Origin: Alishewanella longhuensis
GTDB lineage: Bacteria; Pseudomonadota; Gammaproteobacteria; Enterobacterales; Alteromonadaceae
Direction: 5' to 3'
Assembly: GCF_014653435.1 (NCBI RefSeq)
Contig: NZ_BNAO01000004.1
Location: 300,514 to 364,513 of the forward strand
DNA length: 64,000 bases
Shown here: positions 26,443-35,624 of the stretch, piece after piece
How positions within the stretch are numbered: the stretch's first letter is position 1
Layout of the letters: every line of letters begins with the position of its first letter
Notes under the pieces: generated by a model
What the model was told of the DNA's origin: nothing
Seen by the model: the letters and a program-made list of their open reading frames with translations, nothing else
Databases searched by the model: none
Translations under genes and position numbers: made by a program

Positions 26443-27264
26443 ATGACGGAGCCAGTTGCCAGCCTAACCATTCAACACCCTTTACCGCTGGCTTTTGTCC
26501 GCGGAGAGGCGGTATTAGATAGGCCGGAAGATCTCTATATTCCGCCGGATGCCTTAGAAATTCTGCTTGATGCCTTTGAAGGGCCACTGGATTTTTTACT
26601 GTACTTAATTCGCCGCCATAAATTTGATTTGGTCGATTTACCGGTAAACGAAATTACCCTGCAATATATGGAATATATTAACCTAATGCAGGAATTAAAT
26701 TTTGAGTTGGCGGCAGAATATCTGGTGATGGCCGCCATGCTAGCTGAGATTAAATCCCGCTTGTTATTGCCTCAGTTAAGCAGTGCGGATGCGGAAGAGT
26801 TAGATCCCCGAGCAGAGTTAGTGCGGCGCTTGCAAGAGTATGAAGTCTTTAAACAAGCGGCAACCGATTTAGACGCGCTGCCAAGGCAAGAGCGGGATTT
26901 TTTTCCGGCTAAAGCCAGTTTAGCGGATAATTTTAGCCCACTACTCATTTTCCCTGAGGTAGAATTTGACGAGTTGATCGCGGCACTCAAAGATATTGTA
27001 AAACGCGCCAACGCCTTGCAGCATCATCATATTAAACGTGAACATTTATCTACCCGTGAGCGCATGAGCAGAATTCTTGACTTATTGCAGCAGCGTCAGG
27101 GGTATCTGGAGTTTGCCGAATGCTTTGAGCTAAGCGAAGGACGGGAAGGTGTGGTGGTAAGCTTTTTAGCCATATTAGAGTTAACCAAAGAGAAACTGGT
27201 GGAGTTGACGCAAGTGGCTCCTTACGCACAAATCCATGTCAAATTAGCAATGAATGAGGCATAA
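26443..27264 (+). CDS. scpA: segregation and condensation protein A
   Basis: Kleisin subunit that bridges SMC/MksB-like ATPases with ScpB in chromosome condensation. Product of 273 residues. The N-terminal ILLDAFEGPLDFLLYLIRRHKFDLVDLPVNEITLQYMEYI and EYLVMAAMLAEIKSRLLLP segments are diagnostic; the C-terminal winged-helix part (REGVVVSFLAILELTKEKLVEL) binds the ATPase. Its stop overlaps the scpB start by one base. No smc gene is in the window. Confidence 0.95.
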   Translation: MTEPVASLTIQHPLPLAFVRGEAVLDRPEDLYIPPDALEILLDAFEGPLDFLLYLIRRHKFDLVDLPVNEITLQYMEYINLMQELNFELAAEYLVMAAMLAEIKSRLLLPQLSSADAEELDPRAELVRRLQEYEVFKQAATDLDALPRQERDFFPAKASLADNFSPLLIFPEVEFDELIAALKDIVKRANALQHHHIKREHLSTRERMSRILDLLQQRQGYLEFAECFELSEGREGVVVSFLAILELTKEKLVELTQVAPYAQIHVKLAMNEA

Positions 27265-27860
27265 TGGCGCGCAAAATAAACGATGTGCAATTACTGCAGC
27301 TATTAGAAGCGGCCATTTTTGCGGCCGATAAACCCCTCAGCCGTACCGAGCTACAGGCCACAGTATTAGATGATTTCGCGGTAAGTAGCCGTAAACTCAC
27401 CCAAATATTGCAGCAATTACAGCAAGATTACAGTGCGCGCGGTATTCAGTTGTTAGAAACGGCCAGTGGTTATCGTTTTCATACCCGACCGGAATTTAGT
27501 GATGCCTTAGCCAAACTTTGGCCAGAGCGTTCGCCACGTTATTCCCGTGCGGTATTAGAAACCTTAGTATTAATTGCCTATCGGCAGCCGATCACCCGCG
27601 GCGAAATTGAAGAAGTTCGCGGTGTCTCGGTTAGTACGCAAATTATTCGTACCCTTACCGAGCGCGGCTGGGTAAAGGTCGTAGGGTATAAAGAAGTACC
27701 GGGACGGCCAGGGCTCTATGCGACTACTGCCGCCTTTTTAGATTATTTTGGGTTACCCCATTTAACTGCGTTGCCGCCACTCACTGAGTTTCAAGCTATT
27801 CTCAGTGAGAACGTTGAGCAACACGTATCCACCGTCGAGATGACAGGAGAGCTCCATTAA
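27264..27860 (+). CDS. scpB: segregation and condensation protein B
   Basis: Partner of ScpA. Product of 198 residues built of two winged-helix domains: [19 protein letters not shown] to [11 protein letters not shown], then [28 protein letters not shown] and [18 protein letters not shown], the family signature. Starts overlap the neighbours by one base at both ends, so scpA, scpB and rluB are translated in series. Confidence 0.96.
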   Translation: MARKINDVQLLQLLEAAIFAADKPLSRTELQATVLDDFAVSSRKLTQILQQLQQDYSARGIQLLETASGYRFHTRPEFSDALAKLWPERSPRYSRAVLETLVLIAYRQPITRGEIEEVRGVSVSTQIIRTLTERGWVKVVGYKEVPGRPGLYATTAAFLDYFGLPHLTALPPLTEFQAILSENVEQHVSTVEMTGELH

Positions 27861-28855
27861 TGAGTGAAAAATTACAGAAAGTATTGGCCCGTGCTGGCGT
27901 AGGTTCGCGCCGCGAAATGGAAGAGTGGATCAGCCGTGGCCGGGTTACCGTCGATGGTAAACCTGCCGTGCTGGGTGATCGGGTTGATACTACCCAGGCT
28001 ATTCGGGTTGATGGGCATCCGGTGCTGGTAGCCAGCGAAGAGCAGCATATTTGCCGGGTACTGGCTTACCACAAACCGGAAGGCGAGATTTGTTCGCGTA
28101 CCGATCCAGAAGGTCGGCCAACGGTGTTTGCGCGTTTACCCAAAATACGCGGCGCGCGCTGGATTGCGATTGGCCGCTTAGATATTAATACCTCTGGCTT
28201 GCTGCTATTCACCACTGATGGTGAGCTGGCTAACCGTTTAATGCATCCTAAGTTTGAAGTTGAGCGTGAGTATGCGGTGCGGGTGTTTGGCGAAATTAAT
28301 GATGCGATGATTCAGCGCTTGCGCACCGGTGTCGAATTAGAAGACGGCAAAGCCAACTTTAAGAAAATTAAAGCCCTGCCAGGCGAAGGGATCAACCGTT
28401 GGTTCCATGTAGTGCTAACTGAAGGTCGTAACCGCGAAGTCCGCCGCATGTGGGAATCGCAGGGCGCAGTAGTGAGCCGGCTTATTCGGGTGCGCTATGG
28501 CGATTTGCTGTTACCAAAACACTTACCTGCTGGCGGCTATGCCGAGTATCCGCTGGATGAAGTGAATTATTTGCGTAAATTGGTGCATTTAGGTGCAGAA
28601 AATGAAACCTTAGTTAAGGCGGAAGATCGCACCGAGCGTCGTCGTCGCATGGCCAGTATGAAGCGTGCGGTGCGCAAGCATCAAATCGCCGAGAAAACCC
28701 CGGGCAAAGCGGAAGGCAAAGCCACTAAAACTGAGCGGCCTGTTAAATCGGAGAAGCGGCCTGCAGCCTCTGATAACAAACCCAGCAACAATGGTACTAA
28801 GCCAGCGCGTAAGCCGGGTCACAAACCAAAACAGCCGACGCGTAATCGCGGTTAA
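27860..28855 (+). CDS. rluB: 23S rRNA pseudouridine(2605) synthase
   Basis: Converts U2605 of 23S rRNA to pseudouridine. Product of 331 residues. An S4 RNA-binding domain opens the protein ([30 protein letters not shown]). The catalytic domain has [26 protein letters not shown] with the catalytic Asp, and [17 protein letters not shown]. The last ~80 residues are a basic, low-complexity tail ([14 protein letters not shown]) usual for RluB of this group. Followed by a hairpin terminator. Confidence 0.95.
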   Translation: MSEKLQKVLARAGVGSRREMEEWISRGRVTVDGKPAVLGDRVDTTQAIRVDGHPVLVASEEQHICRVLAYHKPEGEICSRTDPEGRPTVFARLPKIRGARWIAIGRLDINTSGLLLFTTDGELANRLMHPKFEVEREYAVRVFGEINDAMIQRLRTGVELEDGKANFKKIKALPGEGINRWFHVVLTEGRNREVRRMWESQGAVVSRLIRVRYGDLLLPKHLPAGGYAEYPLDEVNYLRKLVHLGAENETLVKAEDRTERRRRMASMKRAVRKHQIAEKTPGKAEGKATKTERPVKSEKRPAASDNKPSNNGTKPARKPGHKPKQPTRNRG

Positions 28856-28875
28856 GGTAAGCTGATAACAGTAAA

Positions 28876-28903
28876 TAGCAGCTGTAGCGTAATGCAGCTG
28901 CTA
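28876..28903 (+). terminator. rluB hairpin terminator
   Basis: TAGCAGCTG (28876-28884) pairs perfectly with CAGCTGCTA (28895-28903) around a ten-base loop, followed by the T-rich CTTTGTTTGG. It lies between rluB and the convergent GTPase gene. Confidence 0.6.
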
Positions 28904-28951
28904 CTTTGTTTGGTTGTAGTGCCATAAAGATGCCAAGCAACGTTTTCACTT

Positions 28952-30037
28952 TTAACGCAAAAACGCAGCAATGCTTCGTTCTAGTGCTTCTCGCTCAATA
29001 TCGTAAGTAATAAATACCAGCTTACTTTTTCGATCGGCATCTGGCCATTCAGGTAAAAATGCAGACTGATGGAAAATATGCTGTACCCCATGGATCACCA
29101 TTGGGCCAGGAAACCCTGCTAAATTAATAATACCTTTAATTCTGAGCATATTAGCCCCCATCATCTGCATCATACTCGTTAACCATCCCTCTAAGCGGCC
29201 ATGCTGCAAGGGGGTATCAAAAGTAAAACAGTACGCTTTAATATGCGTATTGTGGCGATTTACATCGTTTTGACTACTCAGATCCGAGCTTAAATTGTCC
29301 AGGAAAGGGTTTGCTGCCATCGCAGTTGCATGGTCTAACGGCGCAAATGAGGCCAGGTTTAACCATTGATTGAGCGGTGTGGCACTCTGGACGGGTTCGA
29401 TATGATCTAAACTGAGTATAGCGTTCGGATCAAGCTGACCAGCTTGAGGCTGCGCAATGGTTGCAGCGGGATTTAACTGTTGCAAGCGTTGGGTTAATGC
29501 GGCAACTTGGTGAGGCTGTGCCGTAGCAAAATCGGTTTTAGTGATAAGTAATAAATCGGCAACTGCTACCTGTTTTTGTGACTCGGGATGGCGATCAAGG
29601 GTTGCTTCGGCATGAAGAATATCGACGGTGGTGATCACGCCTTGCAGCCGAAACATGGCATTGAGCTTGTTATCGGTGATAAGCGTGTGAACTATTGGCG
29701 CTGGCTCGGCCAGGCCAGTAGTTTCAATAATAACCCTATCGAACTGACGCTGCCCATGGCGCGAGAAACGCCAATGGATATCGCGCAATGTCTTGGCTAA
29801 ATCGCCACGAATAGTACAACACAAACAGCCACTGCCTAATTCGACAATGACATCTTCGTTGGTATGGCTTACCAACAAATGATCCAAACTGACACTACCA
29901 AATTCATTAATAATCACCAAAGTACGCGCCATCTCTGGTTGTTTAACTAAATAGTTAAGTAAGGTTGTTTTGCCACTACCTAAAAAACCCGTGAGTAAAT
30001 AGACAGGAAGCCGATTGGCATTAACTTGAGACTGCAA
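28952..30037 (-). CDS. CobW/COG0523 family GTP-binding metallochaperone
   Basis: Product of 361 residues. The P-loop GFLGSGKTTLLNYL is at the N-terminus, the metal-binding GCLCC motif lies in ELGSGCLCCTIRGDL near residue 72, ETTGLAEPAPI follows as the Walker B region, and TKTD is the guanine-specificity motif. The C-terminal CobW domain ends with PMVIHGVQHIFHQSAFLPEW. Family members deliver Zn, Co or Ni under limitation. No Zur box was recognised upstream and no target enzyme is adjacent, so the metal is unknown; YjiA-like is the closest type. Confidence 0.92.
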   Translation of the reverse strand: MQSQVNANRLPVYLLTGFLGSGKTTLLNYLVKQPEMARTLVIINEFGSVSLDHLLVSHTNEDVIVELGSGCLCCTIRGDLAKTLRDIHWRFSRHGQRQFDRVIIETTGLAEPAPIVHTLITDNKLNAMFRLQGVITTVDILHAEATLDRHPESQKQVAVADLLLITKTDFATAQPHQVAALTQRLQQLNPAATIAQPQAGQLDPNAILSLDHIEPVQSATPLNQWLNLASFAPLDHATAMAANPFLDNLSSDLSSQNDVNRHNTHIKAYCFTFDTPLQHGRLEGWLTSMMQMMGANMLRIKGIINLAGFPGPMVIHGVQHIFHQSAFLPEWPDADRKSKLVFITYDIEREALERSIAAFLR

Positions 30038-30261
30038 CGAATGCTACCTAATGTTGAGAACTAACTCTGTTATATAGTAACATCTAGTTTGGTAGCTTGA
30101 CAGTTGCTGCGGCATAAAAGGAGGGAGCAGGGATGGTGCCTGCGTCCTAAACTTTGCTAGGGGCAGCATTGATATAGTATGGTAACAAGAGTTAGGAAAT
30201 AGTGTTTTAGAAAAATCGCTCTTACTGCTTTTACACAGTTAATTTGTGTATTGGAGATACA

Positions 30262-30858
30262 ATGCGCCCGCTTGTTCTCGCGATAGCCTTTATTATCGGC
30301 TGTTTTCCTGCCTATAGTTGTACCTTTCGCTTTGGTAATGAAATCAGTTTTCGGCCTTTTATCGAGTTGCAAGACAACAATTGGCAAGGCTTAACGGTTG
30401 AGCTGTTACAAATGTTGGTGCAGGATGTTGGATGCGCATTAGAGTTTATTCCAAGCCCGTGGTTACGTTCGTTAAGGCTGATTGAACAGGGTGAGTTAGA
30501 TGTGTTGACTCATCTTACCTACAATCATGAACGTGCAGCTCGTTTTGCTTTTATTGGGCCGCATCATTTAGAAAGTATTTATTTGGTAGCTGTAGCTGAT
30601 GCCTTTCCTGGGGTATCGAGTATTGGACAATTGAGCAGCAAAGGGGCCGGCTTTATTGCCTTGTTGAATGGTGCCTATTATGGCCAAGAACTCGACGCCA
30701 TGATGAAGCACAAGCGCACGCAGGAGTTTTTTATTGCTATTGTGAGTAATCAAGACAAGCTGTTGTTGCTTGCCAATGGCAGAGTGCAGGGGGGTAATGG
30801 ATAATATTACCGCGCAGAGCACGATATCAGCTTACCACTACCAAAACCGACACTGTAA
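30262..30858 (+). pseudogene. broken periplasmic solute-binding protein (SBP_bac_3-like)
   Basis: ATG at 30262 follows GGAG by six bases and opens a signal peptide (LVLAIAFIIGCFPAYS) and a type 3 solute-binding domain (LTVELLQMLVQDVGCALEFIPSPWLRSLRLIEQGELDVL). The frame meets TAA at 30802 after 180 codons. It then continues in the same frame with seventeen plausible residues (YYRAEHDISLPLPKPTL) to another TAA at 30856. Family members are usually about 240-270 residues, so the C-terminal lobe is missing. A premature stop plus 3' decay is the simplest reading. ABC permease genes are absent; orphans of this type are common in the order. Confidence 0.7.
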
Positions 30859-31154
30859 AAAGTGCTAAACTTACCTCAAACCAAGCTAAATCGGAGAGCC
30901 TGACAAAATACTAACTAAGTTTTCTGACTAATTACGTACCTTGTGGCTGGTTTGCGGAATCAGTTCTGCTTTTTTCGCGCGGTCTCAAGCAGAGATTTTT
31001 GGTAATTTGACTGCGCTATATGTTTAGGTCCCTCTAACTTCATCTTTTTGTTTTAGCAAATAATTTTTTAAAGGTAACTCAGTGGCAGCATTATTTTTTT
31101 CAAGTGTGTAATTTTTATTGGAAAGGTAAGGTCAATGACTCTATCTCTTTGAAC
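30859..31154. other. intergenic region with no recognised gene
   Basis: About 300 AT-rich bases between the broken binding-protein gene and the SDR gene. It may hold decayed 3' sequence of the former. No RNA gene, strong hairpin or repeat family was seen. Confidence 0.5.
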
Positions 31155-31955
31155 TTAACGGACCTTACTTTTACGGATAAGTTTGTAAAGTAGCTCGGGC
31201 GATAGGCGGCTGACCAAAGCGGCGAGCTTTTCTTTAAAGCCTCCAATCACAATATAGCTTTGGCCTGCTTTCAGGGCTTTTAAACTAGCTGTGGCAAATT
31301 GCTCTGCCGTCATAGCTTTAGCTTGGGCATCATCCATCTTACCTAGTGCTTCGCCATTGCCGGTTAAGGCGTTCATCGAAACGGCTGTTTTTACAAAACC
31401 AGGAAAGATAACGGACACTCGGATACCCTGCTCAAACAGCTCAGCTCTGGCGCTATTGGCCCATAAATGTAACGCTGCTTTGGCTGCTGAATAACTGCCA
31501 CGATATTGGGTGCCTACAAGCCCTGCGACACTAGAGACAAACACCAATTGCCCGCTTTTTTGCTGCAACATCACCGATAGAACCCGGCGGCTCAGCGCCA
31601 CTTGCGCAAAATAGTCAATTTCCATAATTTTACGATCGGTTTCGCCGGTGGTATCCATCACCAAAGCGCGTTGACTAATACCGGCATTGTTAATAAGCCA
31701 GTCTAGTTTGCCATACCGTTCAAGTAGGGCTGCTAGGGCCTGTTGCTGGGCTTGTTCATCACAAATATTTAGGGGTAAGACAAGGTGTTTTTCAGGATCA
31801 GGCAAGGTCAAACGCACCCGCTCTAGCTGGTCGGCACGCCTGGCGCTTAACACCACTGAGGCGCCTTCTTTAGCAAAAGCGCATGCCAGTGCCTCACCAA
31901 TGCCACCTGATGCCCCCGTTATCCAAACAATTTTATCTTTTAGCGTTTTTGTCAT
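31155..31955 (-). CDS. short-chain dehydrogenase/reductase
   Basis: Product of 266 residues with the classical SDR layout: nucleotide-binding VWITGASGGIGEALACAF, NNAGISQRA near residue 90, catalytic Ser in VFVSSVAGLVGTQ, and YSAAK (Tyr-x-x-x-Lys) near 155. The C-terminal end is basic (KLIRKSKVR). It resembles the DHRS7-like membrane-associated group, but the substrate is unknown. It lies just outside the benzoate island, separated from the LysR gene by the 67-bp palindrome, and probably is not part of it. Confidence 0.88.
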   Translation of the reverse strand: MTKTLKDKIVWITGASGGIGEALACAFAKEGASVVLSARRADQLERVRLTLPDPEKHLVLPLNICDEQAQQQALAALLERYGKLDWLINNAGISQRALVMDTTGETDRKIMEIDYFAQVALSRRVLSVMLQQKSGQLVFVSSVAGLVGTQYRGSYSAAKAALHLWANSARAELFEQGIRVSVIFPGFVKTAVSMNALTGNGEALGKMDDAQAKAMTAEQFATASLKALKAGQSYIVIGGFKEKLAALVSRLSPELLYKLIRKSKVR

Positions 31956-32024
31956 TGTTCTAGCCGTCTACAGATAAAGAGGTCTGATGGTAGAGTATGC
32001 AGCCCGCTGTTGTCAAAGCAGTAT

Positions 32025-32091
32025 TTATCCACACAACTCCGGTACCGGCCAGAGCTCGGACCTCCGGCCGGTACCGGAGTTGTGTGGATAA
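32025..32091. repeat. DnaA-box palindrome, copy C (left edge of benzoate island)
   Basis: A 67-bp perfect inverted repeat with TTATCCACA and TGTGGATAA at its ends, arms CAACTCCGGTACCGGCC and complement, and loop AGAGCTCGGACCTC. It ends one base before the LysR stop codon. Sixty-five of 67 bases equal copy D at 47203-47269, including the loop, which differs in all other copies. Confidence 0.95.
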
Positions 32092-32092
32092 G

Positions 32093-33010
32093 TTAGAGTT
32101 CTTCACGGATATAGCGGATGCGCTCGTCTTCGTATACCTGGTAGATGTTTTGCAATAATGCTTTTAAATCATCCGATTGTTCACCCATGCGGATACTCAT
32201 AATCACTGGCGACACCGCGCGTTGCTCGTCCAGATCCAAATAGCTGACGTCCTGGCGGATAAAGGCATGCATACTGCTGGGTACTATCGTCAGGCCTTCA
32301 CCGGCGGCGACTAAACCGATAGCAATTTGCAGCTCCCGCACTTCAATCACCTTATTCGGCGTTAAGCCGCGATCATAAAACAGCGCCAGGATCTGATCGG
32401 CAAAGCTCGGTCGTGGCTGCTTTGGGAACACCAAGAGCGGCTGATCAATCAGATCACGCAGCGTCAGCTTCTGGCCTTTTTTGGCCAGTGCATGCGAGGA
32501 AGGTAGCGCCACCATTAGCGGCTCTTCGCGCAGCAAAATACGCCGGATACTGGGATCCTCGACCCTTAAGCGACCAAAACCAACATCAATTTTGCCGGCT
32601 TTTAGCGCTTCAATCTGCTCTGAGGTGGTCATTTCGTGCAGGGTGAGCTCCACGTTGGCATGTTGCTCGCGAAACTGGCGGATAATCCGCGGCAGCAAGC
32701 CATACAGTGTAGTGGCAACAAAACCAATCGATAAACTGCGCTCTATTTTGCCGACCCGCTGCGTCATGGTTTTGATCTCAGCGCTTTTGGCCAGCAAGCG
32801 TTTGGCATGGGTATACAAAAATTTACCGGCTTCGGTCAGCTGTAATGGCCGGCTGCTACGCTCAAACAAACTCACACCAAGTTCATCTTCTAATTGCTGA
32901 ATTTGCCGGCTAAGTGGCGGCTGGGCAATAAAAAGTCGCTCCGCCGCGCGGGTAAAATTCTGCTCTTCTGCTACAGCGACAAAATATCGTAAATGCCGAA
33001 TTTCCATCAT
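32093..33010 (-). CDS. LysR-type regulator of benzoate/catechol degradation (BenM/CatM/CatR-like)
   Basis: Product of 305 residues. The N-terminal winged helix-turn-helix (MEIRHLRYFVAVAEEQNFTRAAERLFIAQPPLSRQIQQLEDELG) and the effector domain (LSIGFVATTLYGLLPRIIRQFR, DVGFGRLRVEDPSIRRILLREEPLMVALP, GEGLTIVP) match the BenM/CatM group, which respond to cis,cis-muconate (BenM also to benzoate). It is divergent from catB, and two sites of the group's consensus lie in the 100-base gap, as expected for self-repression and activation of catB. No AraC-type benR is present, so this is probably the only local regulator. Either BenM or CatM may be the better name. Confidence 0.9.
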   Translation of the reverse strand: MMEIRHLRYFVAVAEEQNFTRAAERLFIAQPPLSRQIQQLEDELGVSLFERSSRPLQLTEAGKFLYTHAKRLLAKSAEIKTMTQRVGKIERSLSIGFVATTLYGLLPRIIRQFREQHANVELTLHEMTTSEQIEALKAGKIDVGFGRLRVEDPSIRRILLREEPLMVALPSSHALAKKGQKLTLRDLIDQPLLVFPKQPRPSFADQILALFYDRGLTPNKVIEVRELQIAIGLVAAGEGLTIVPSSMHAFIRQDVSYLDLDEQRAVSPVIMSIRMGEQSDDLKALLQNIYQVYEDERIRYIREEL

Positions 33011-33012
33011 GT

Positions 33013-33049
33013 ATACCTTTTTGGTATGGAGTTGATACCAACATAGTGT
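33013..33049. promoter_or_regulatory. BenM/CatM-type operator pair before catB
   Basis: ATAC-N7-GTAT at 33013-33027 and ATAC-N7-GTGT at 33035-33049, centres 22 bases (two helical turns) apart. The first equals the known BenM/CatM consensus; the second is the weaker form known for the promoter-proximal subsite. A looser ATAC-N7-ATAT overlaps the catB start (33098-33112). The pair lies between the divergent LysR and catB genes. Confidence 0.85.
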
Positions 33050-33110
33050 TGGAACTGCGATTAACGCCGAAGTATTGTCCGGTTATCCGATTTAACTATA
33101 CCGAAACGAT

Positions 33111-34223
33111 ATGATCAAGGCGATTGAAACAATTCTGATAGATATCCCGACCATCCGACCGCACAAGTTGTCGGTGGCGACGATGAGCACCCAGACTCTG
33201 GTACTGGTGCAAATCCAAACTGACGACGGTTACAGCGGCTGGGGCGAAGCGACCACCATTGGCGGCCTGAAATATGGCGACGAAAGCCCGGAAAGCGTAG
33301 CGGTGAATATTCGCGAGCATATCGCGCCCTTATTGCTTGCACAAGATGAGCGTCAGGTCGGCGCCCTGATGTACCGCCTGCGCAAAAATATCCGCGGCAA
33401 CCGCTTTGCCAAATGCGCGTTGGAAACTGCCTTACTGGATATCCAGGCGCAGCGCCTTGGCGTGCCAATGAGCGAGCTTTTAGGTGGCCGCCTGCGTGAC
33501 AGCGTACCGGTACTTTGGACCCTGGCCAGTGGTGATACCGCCAAAGATATCGACGAAGCGCAGATGATGATCGATTTGCGCCGCCATAACAGCTTCAAAC
33601 TGAAAATCGGTTTAAACAGCATTCAGCACGACGTGAATCATGTGTTGGCGATTAAAAAAGCGCTGGGTAACGACGTCAGTATCCGCGTTGACGTCAATCA
33701 GGCCTGGTCGGAACTACAAGCCACCACTGCCATTCAGCAGTTACAGGATGGCGGTATCGATTTAATTGAACAGCCATTAAAAGCCGAAAACCGCGCCGGT
33801 ATGGCGCGGCTGGCTGAGCGCTTTAGCGTTGCCATAATGGCCGACGAAACCTTAAACGGCCCGCAGGATGCGTGGGAAGTCGCCCGCCTGAACGCCGCTG
33901 ATGTGTTTGCAGTAAAAATTGCCCAGTCCGGCGGCCTGATCCAGGCCAAAGAGCTTAGCACCATCGCCCGCTTAGCTGGCATCAGCCTGTACGGCGGCAC
34001 CATGCTGGAAGGCGCTGTTGGCACTATGGCCTCAGCCCAGCTATTTGCCACCTTCGATGAACTGGAATTTGGTAGCGAACTGTTCGGCCCCTTGTTGCTG
34101 AAGCAAGACATTCTGGCCGAACCACTGCAATACCGTGATTTTGCGCTGCAACTGCCGACCACACCAGGTCTGGGGCTGGCGCTGGATCTTGACAAAATTG
34201 CCGCCTGGCGTCGCCCGGCTTAA
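33111..34223 (+). CDS. catB: muconate cycloisomerase
   Basis: Turns cis,cis-muconate into (+)-muconolactone in the catechol branch of the 3-oxoadipate pathway. Product of 370 residues of the enolase superfamily. SGWGEATTIGGLKYGDES lies near residue 46, the catalytic lysine pair in FKLKIG near 165, metal ligands in IRVDVNQAW (Asp), LIEQPL (Glu) and MADETL (Asp), and the acid/base lysine in VFAVKIAQSGG. All are present. First gene of the cat-ben operon; composition is richer in G+C and in CTG/GCC codons than genes outside the island. Confidence 0.96.
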   Translation: MIKAIETILIDIPTIRPHKLSVATMSTQTLVLVQIQTDDGYSGWGEATTIGGLKYGDESPESVAVNIREHIAPLLLAQDERQVGALMYRLRKNIRGNRFAKCALETALLDIQAQRLGVPMSELLGGRLRDSVPVLWTLASGDTAKDIDEAQMMIDLRRHNSFKLKIGLNSIQHDVNHVLAIKKALGNDVSIRVDVNQAWSELQATTAIQQLQDGGIDLIEQPLKAENRAGMARLAERFSVAIMADETLNGPQDAWEVARLNAADVFAVKIAQSGGLIQAKELSTIARLAGISLYGGTMLEGAVGTMASAQLFATFDELEFGSELFGPLLLKQDILAEPLQYRDFALQLPTTPGLGLALDLDKIAAWRRPA

Positions 34224-34234
34224 GGAGCTTTAGC

Positions 34235-34525
34235 ATGTTATTTCAGGTACGGATGGATGTAAGCATCCCCGCCCATTTAAGCGAAACCGAGGTCAACGAC
34301 CTTAAAAGCCGTGAAAAAGCGCTGGCGCAGCAACTGCAGCAAAGTGGCAAATGGCGCCATCTGTGGCGCATTGCCGGCCAGTATGCCAACACCAGTATTT
34401 TTGATGTAGCCAGTAACGAAGAATTGCACAACCTGCTGCTGTCGTTGCCGCTGTATCCCTTTATGCAGATTGAGGTCACGCCGCTGTGCCGGCATCCGTC
34501 CTCGATCCATGACGACGACCGTTAA
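34235..34525 (+). CDS. catC: muconolactone delta-isomerase
   Basis: Converts muconolactone to 3-oxoadipate enol-lactone. Product of 96 residues, the exact usual size. It opens MLFQVRMDVSIPAHLS with the conserved REKALAQQLQQSGKWRHLWRIAG block, then NEELHNLLLSLPLYPFMQIEVTPLCRHPSS. Decameric cytoplasmic enzyme. Eleven bases after catB, with AAGGAG seven bases before its ATG. Confidence 0.97.
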   Translation: MLFQVRMDVSIPAHLSETEVNDLKSREKALAQQLQQSGKWRHLWRIAGQYANTSIFDVASNEELHNLLLSLPLYPFMQIEVTPLCRHPSSIHDDDR

Positions 34526-34569
34526 ACCACGCTCTCACTAATAATTTGATACCGACAGGGGACAACACC

Positions 34570-35490
34570 ATGACACATAACGAAATCGACCAGTTAGTAA
34601 AAGGCTTTATCATTGACGCCGCCCAATCTGCAGCGAACCCGCGGGTACAGCAAATTGTGCTGCGCTTGGTAAGCGACTTATTCAAAGCGATTGAAGATTT
34701 GGATCTTAGCGCCAGCGAAGTCTGGAAAGGCTTAGAGTTTCTGCAAGAAGCCGGCGGCCGCATGGAGCTGGGTTTAATTGCTCCGGGGATCGGCTTAGAT
34801 CGCTTCCTCGATATCCGCTTTGACGAAGCCGAAGCTAAGCTTGGCATCACCGGCGGTACACCGCGCACTATCGAAGGCCCGCTCTATGTGGCCGGTGCGC
34901 CTGTTGCCAAAGGCTTTGCGCGACTGGATGACGGTACTGAATCTGAACAAGGCAAAGTGCTGTTTATGCAAGGCACTGTATATGGCGCTGACGGTAAGCC
35001 GCTGCCCAATAGTCAGGTCGAAGTGTGGCATGCCAACCTGCTTGGTAACTACTCATTCTTTGATAAGTCGCAGTCTGATTTTAACCTGCGCCGCACCATC
35101 ATTACTGACGACAACGGCCGTTATCAGTTCCAGAGCATCGTGCCAAAAGGCTACGGCTGTCCGCCAGATGGTAGCACCGCCAAATTACTGGGCTTATTAG
35201 GCCGTCACGGTCAGCGCCCGGCACACATCCACTTCTTTGTGACGGCAGATGGTCATCGCAAACTGACTACGCAAATCAATATCGACGGTGACGAATACCT
35301 GTGGGATGACTTTGCCTTTGCCAGCCGCGAAGGCCTGGTACCGCCGGTAGTTGAGGTTAGCGATCCGGCTGTTTTGGCCAAACATGGTGTTAGCAAACCG
35401 TTCGCCTCGATTGATTTTGACTTCCATTTAAATGCGGAAGTGGCGGCGGCGCCTACGACTGAAGTCGAGCGGCGTCGCGCCCAGGCCTAA
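34570..35490 (+). CDS. catA: catechol 1,2-dioxygenase
   Basis: Intradiol ring cleavage of catechol to cis,cis-muconate using Fe(III). Product of 306 residues from ATG at 34570, with AGGGGA seven bases upstream; an earlier in-frame ATG at 34546 has no such site. The N-terminal helical linker domain (about 1-100) carries the lipid-binding dimer interface in this family. The iron ligands are visible: Tyr in LLGNYSFF, Tyr in PKGYGCPP, and the two His in RPAHIHFF. VEVWHANLLG is the family signature. Followed by a strong terminator before benA. Confidence 0.97.
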   Translation: MTHNEIDQLVKGFIIDAAQSAANPRVQQIVLRLVSDLFKAIEDLDLSASEVWKGLEFLQEAGGRMELGLIAPGIGLDRFLDIRFDEAEAKLGITGGTPRTIEGPLYVAGAPVAKGFARLDDGTESEQGKVLFMQGTVYGADGKPLPNSQVEVWHANLLGNYSFFDKSQSDFNLRRTIITDDNGRYQFQSIVPKGYGCPPDGSTAKLLGLLGRHGQRPAHIHFFVTADGHRKLTTQINIDGDEYLWDDFAFASREGLVPPVVEVSDPAVLAKHGVSKPFASIDFDFHLNAEVAAAPTTEVERRRAQA

Positions 35491-35543
35491 GTTCATTCCA
35501 GCTTAATCCTGAGCTTGCTCTGAGTTGTAACGGAGTTCCCTTG

Positions 35544-35589
35544 GCGCAGCAGTTGGGTAAACCATAGTACAGACTGCTGCGCTTTTTTT
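35544..35589 (+). terminator. intrinsic terminator between catA and benA
   Basis: GCGCAGCAGT (35544-35553) pairs perfectly with ACTGCTGCGC (35573-35582), followed directly by seven T (35583-35589). It stands 54 bases after catA and 36 before benA, inside what otherwise looks like one operon. A weak promoter (TTGGCG at 35541, 16-base spacer, CATAGT) overlaps the hairpin; a transcript from it would lack the left arm. Confidence 0.85.
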
Positions 35590-35624
35590 CAGGATATCAG
35601 TAACTGATTTTGAGGTAAGACACC

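Noticed and set aside
32481-32900. 139-residue plus-strand ORF inside the LysR gene
   Set aside because: Antisense to a clear LysR-family protein; no ribosome site.
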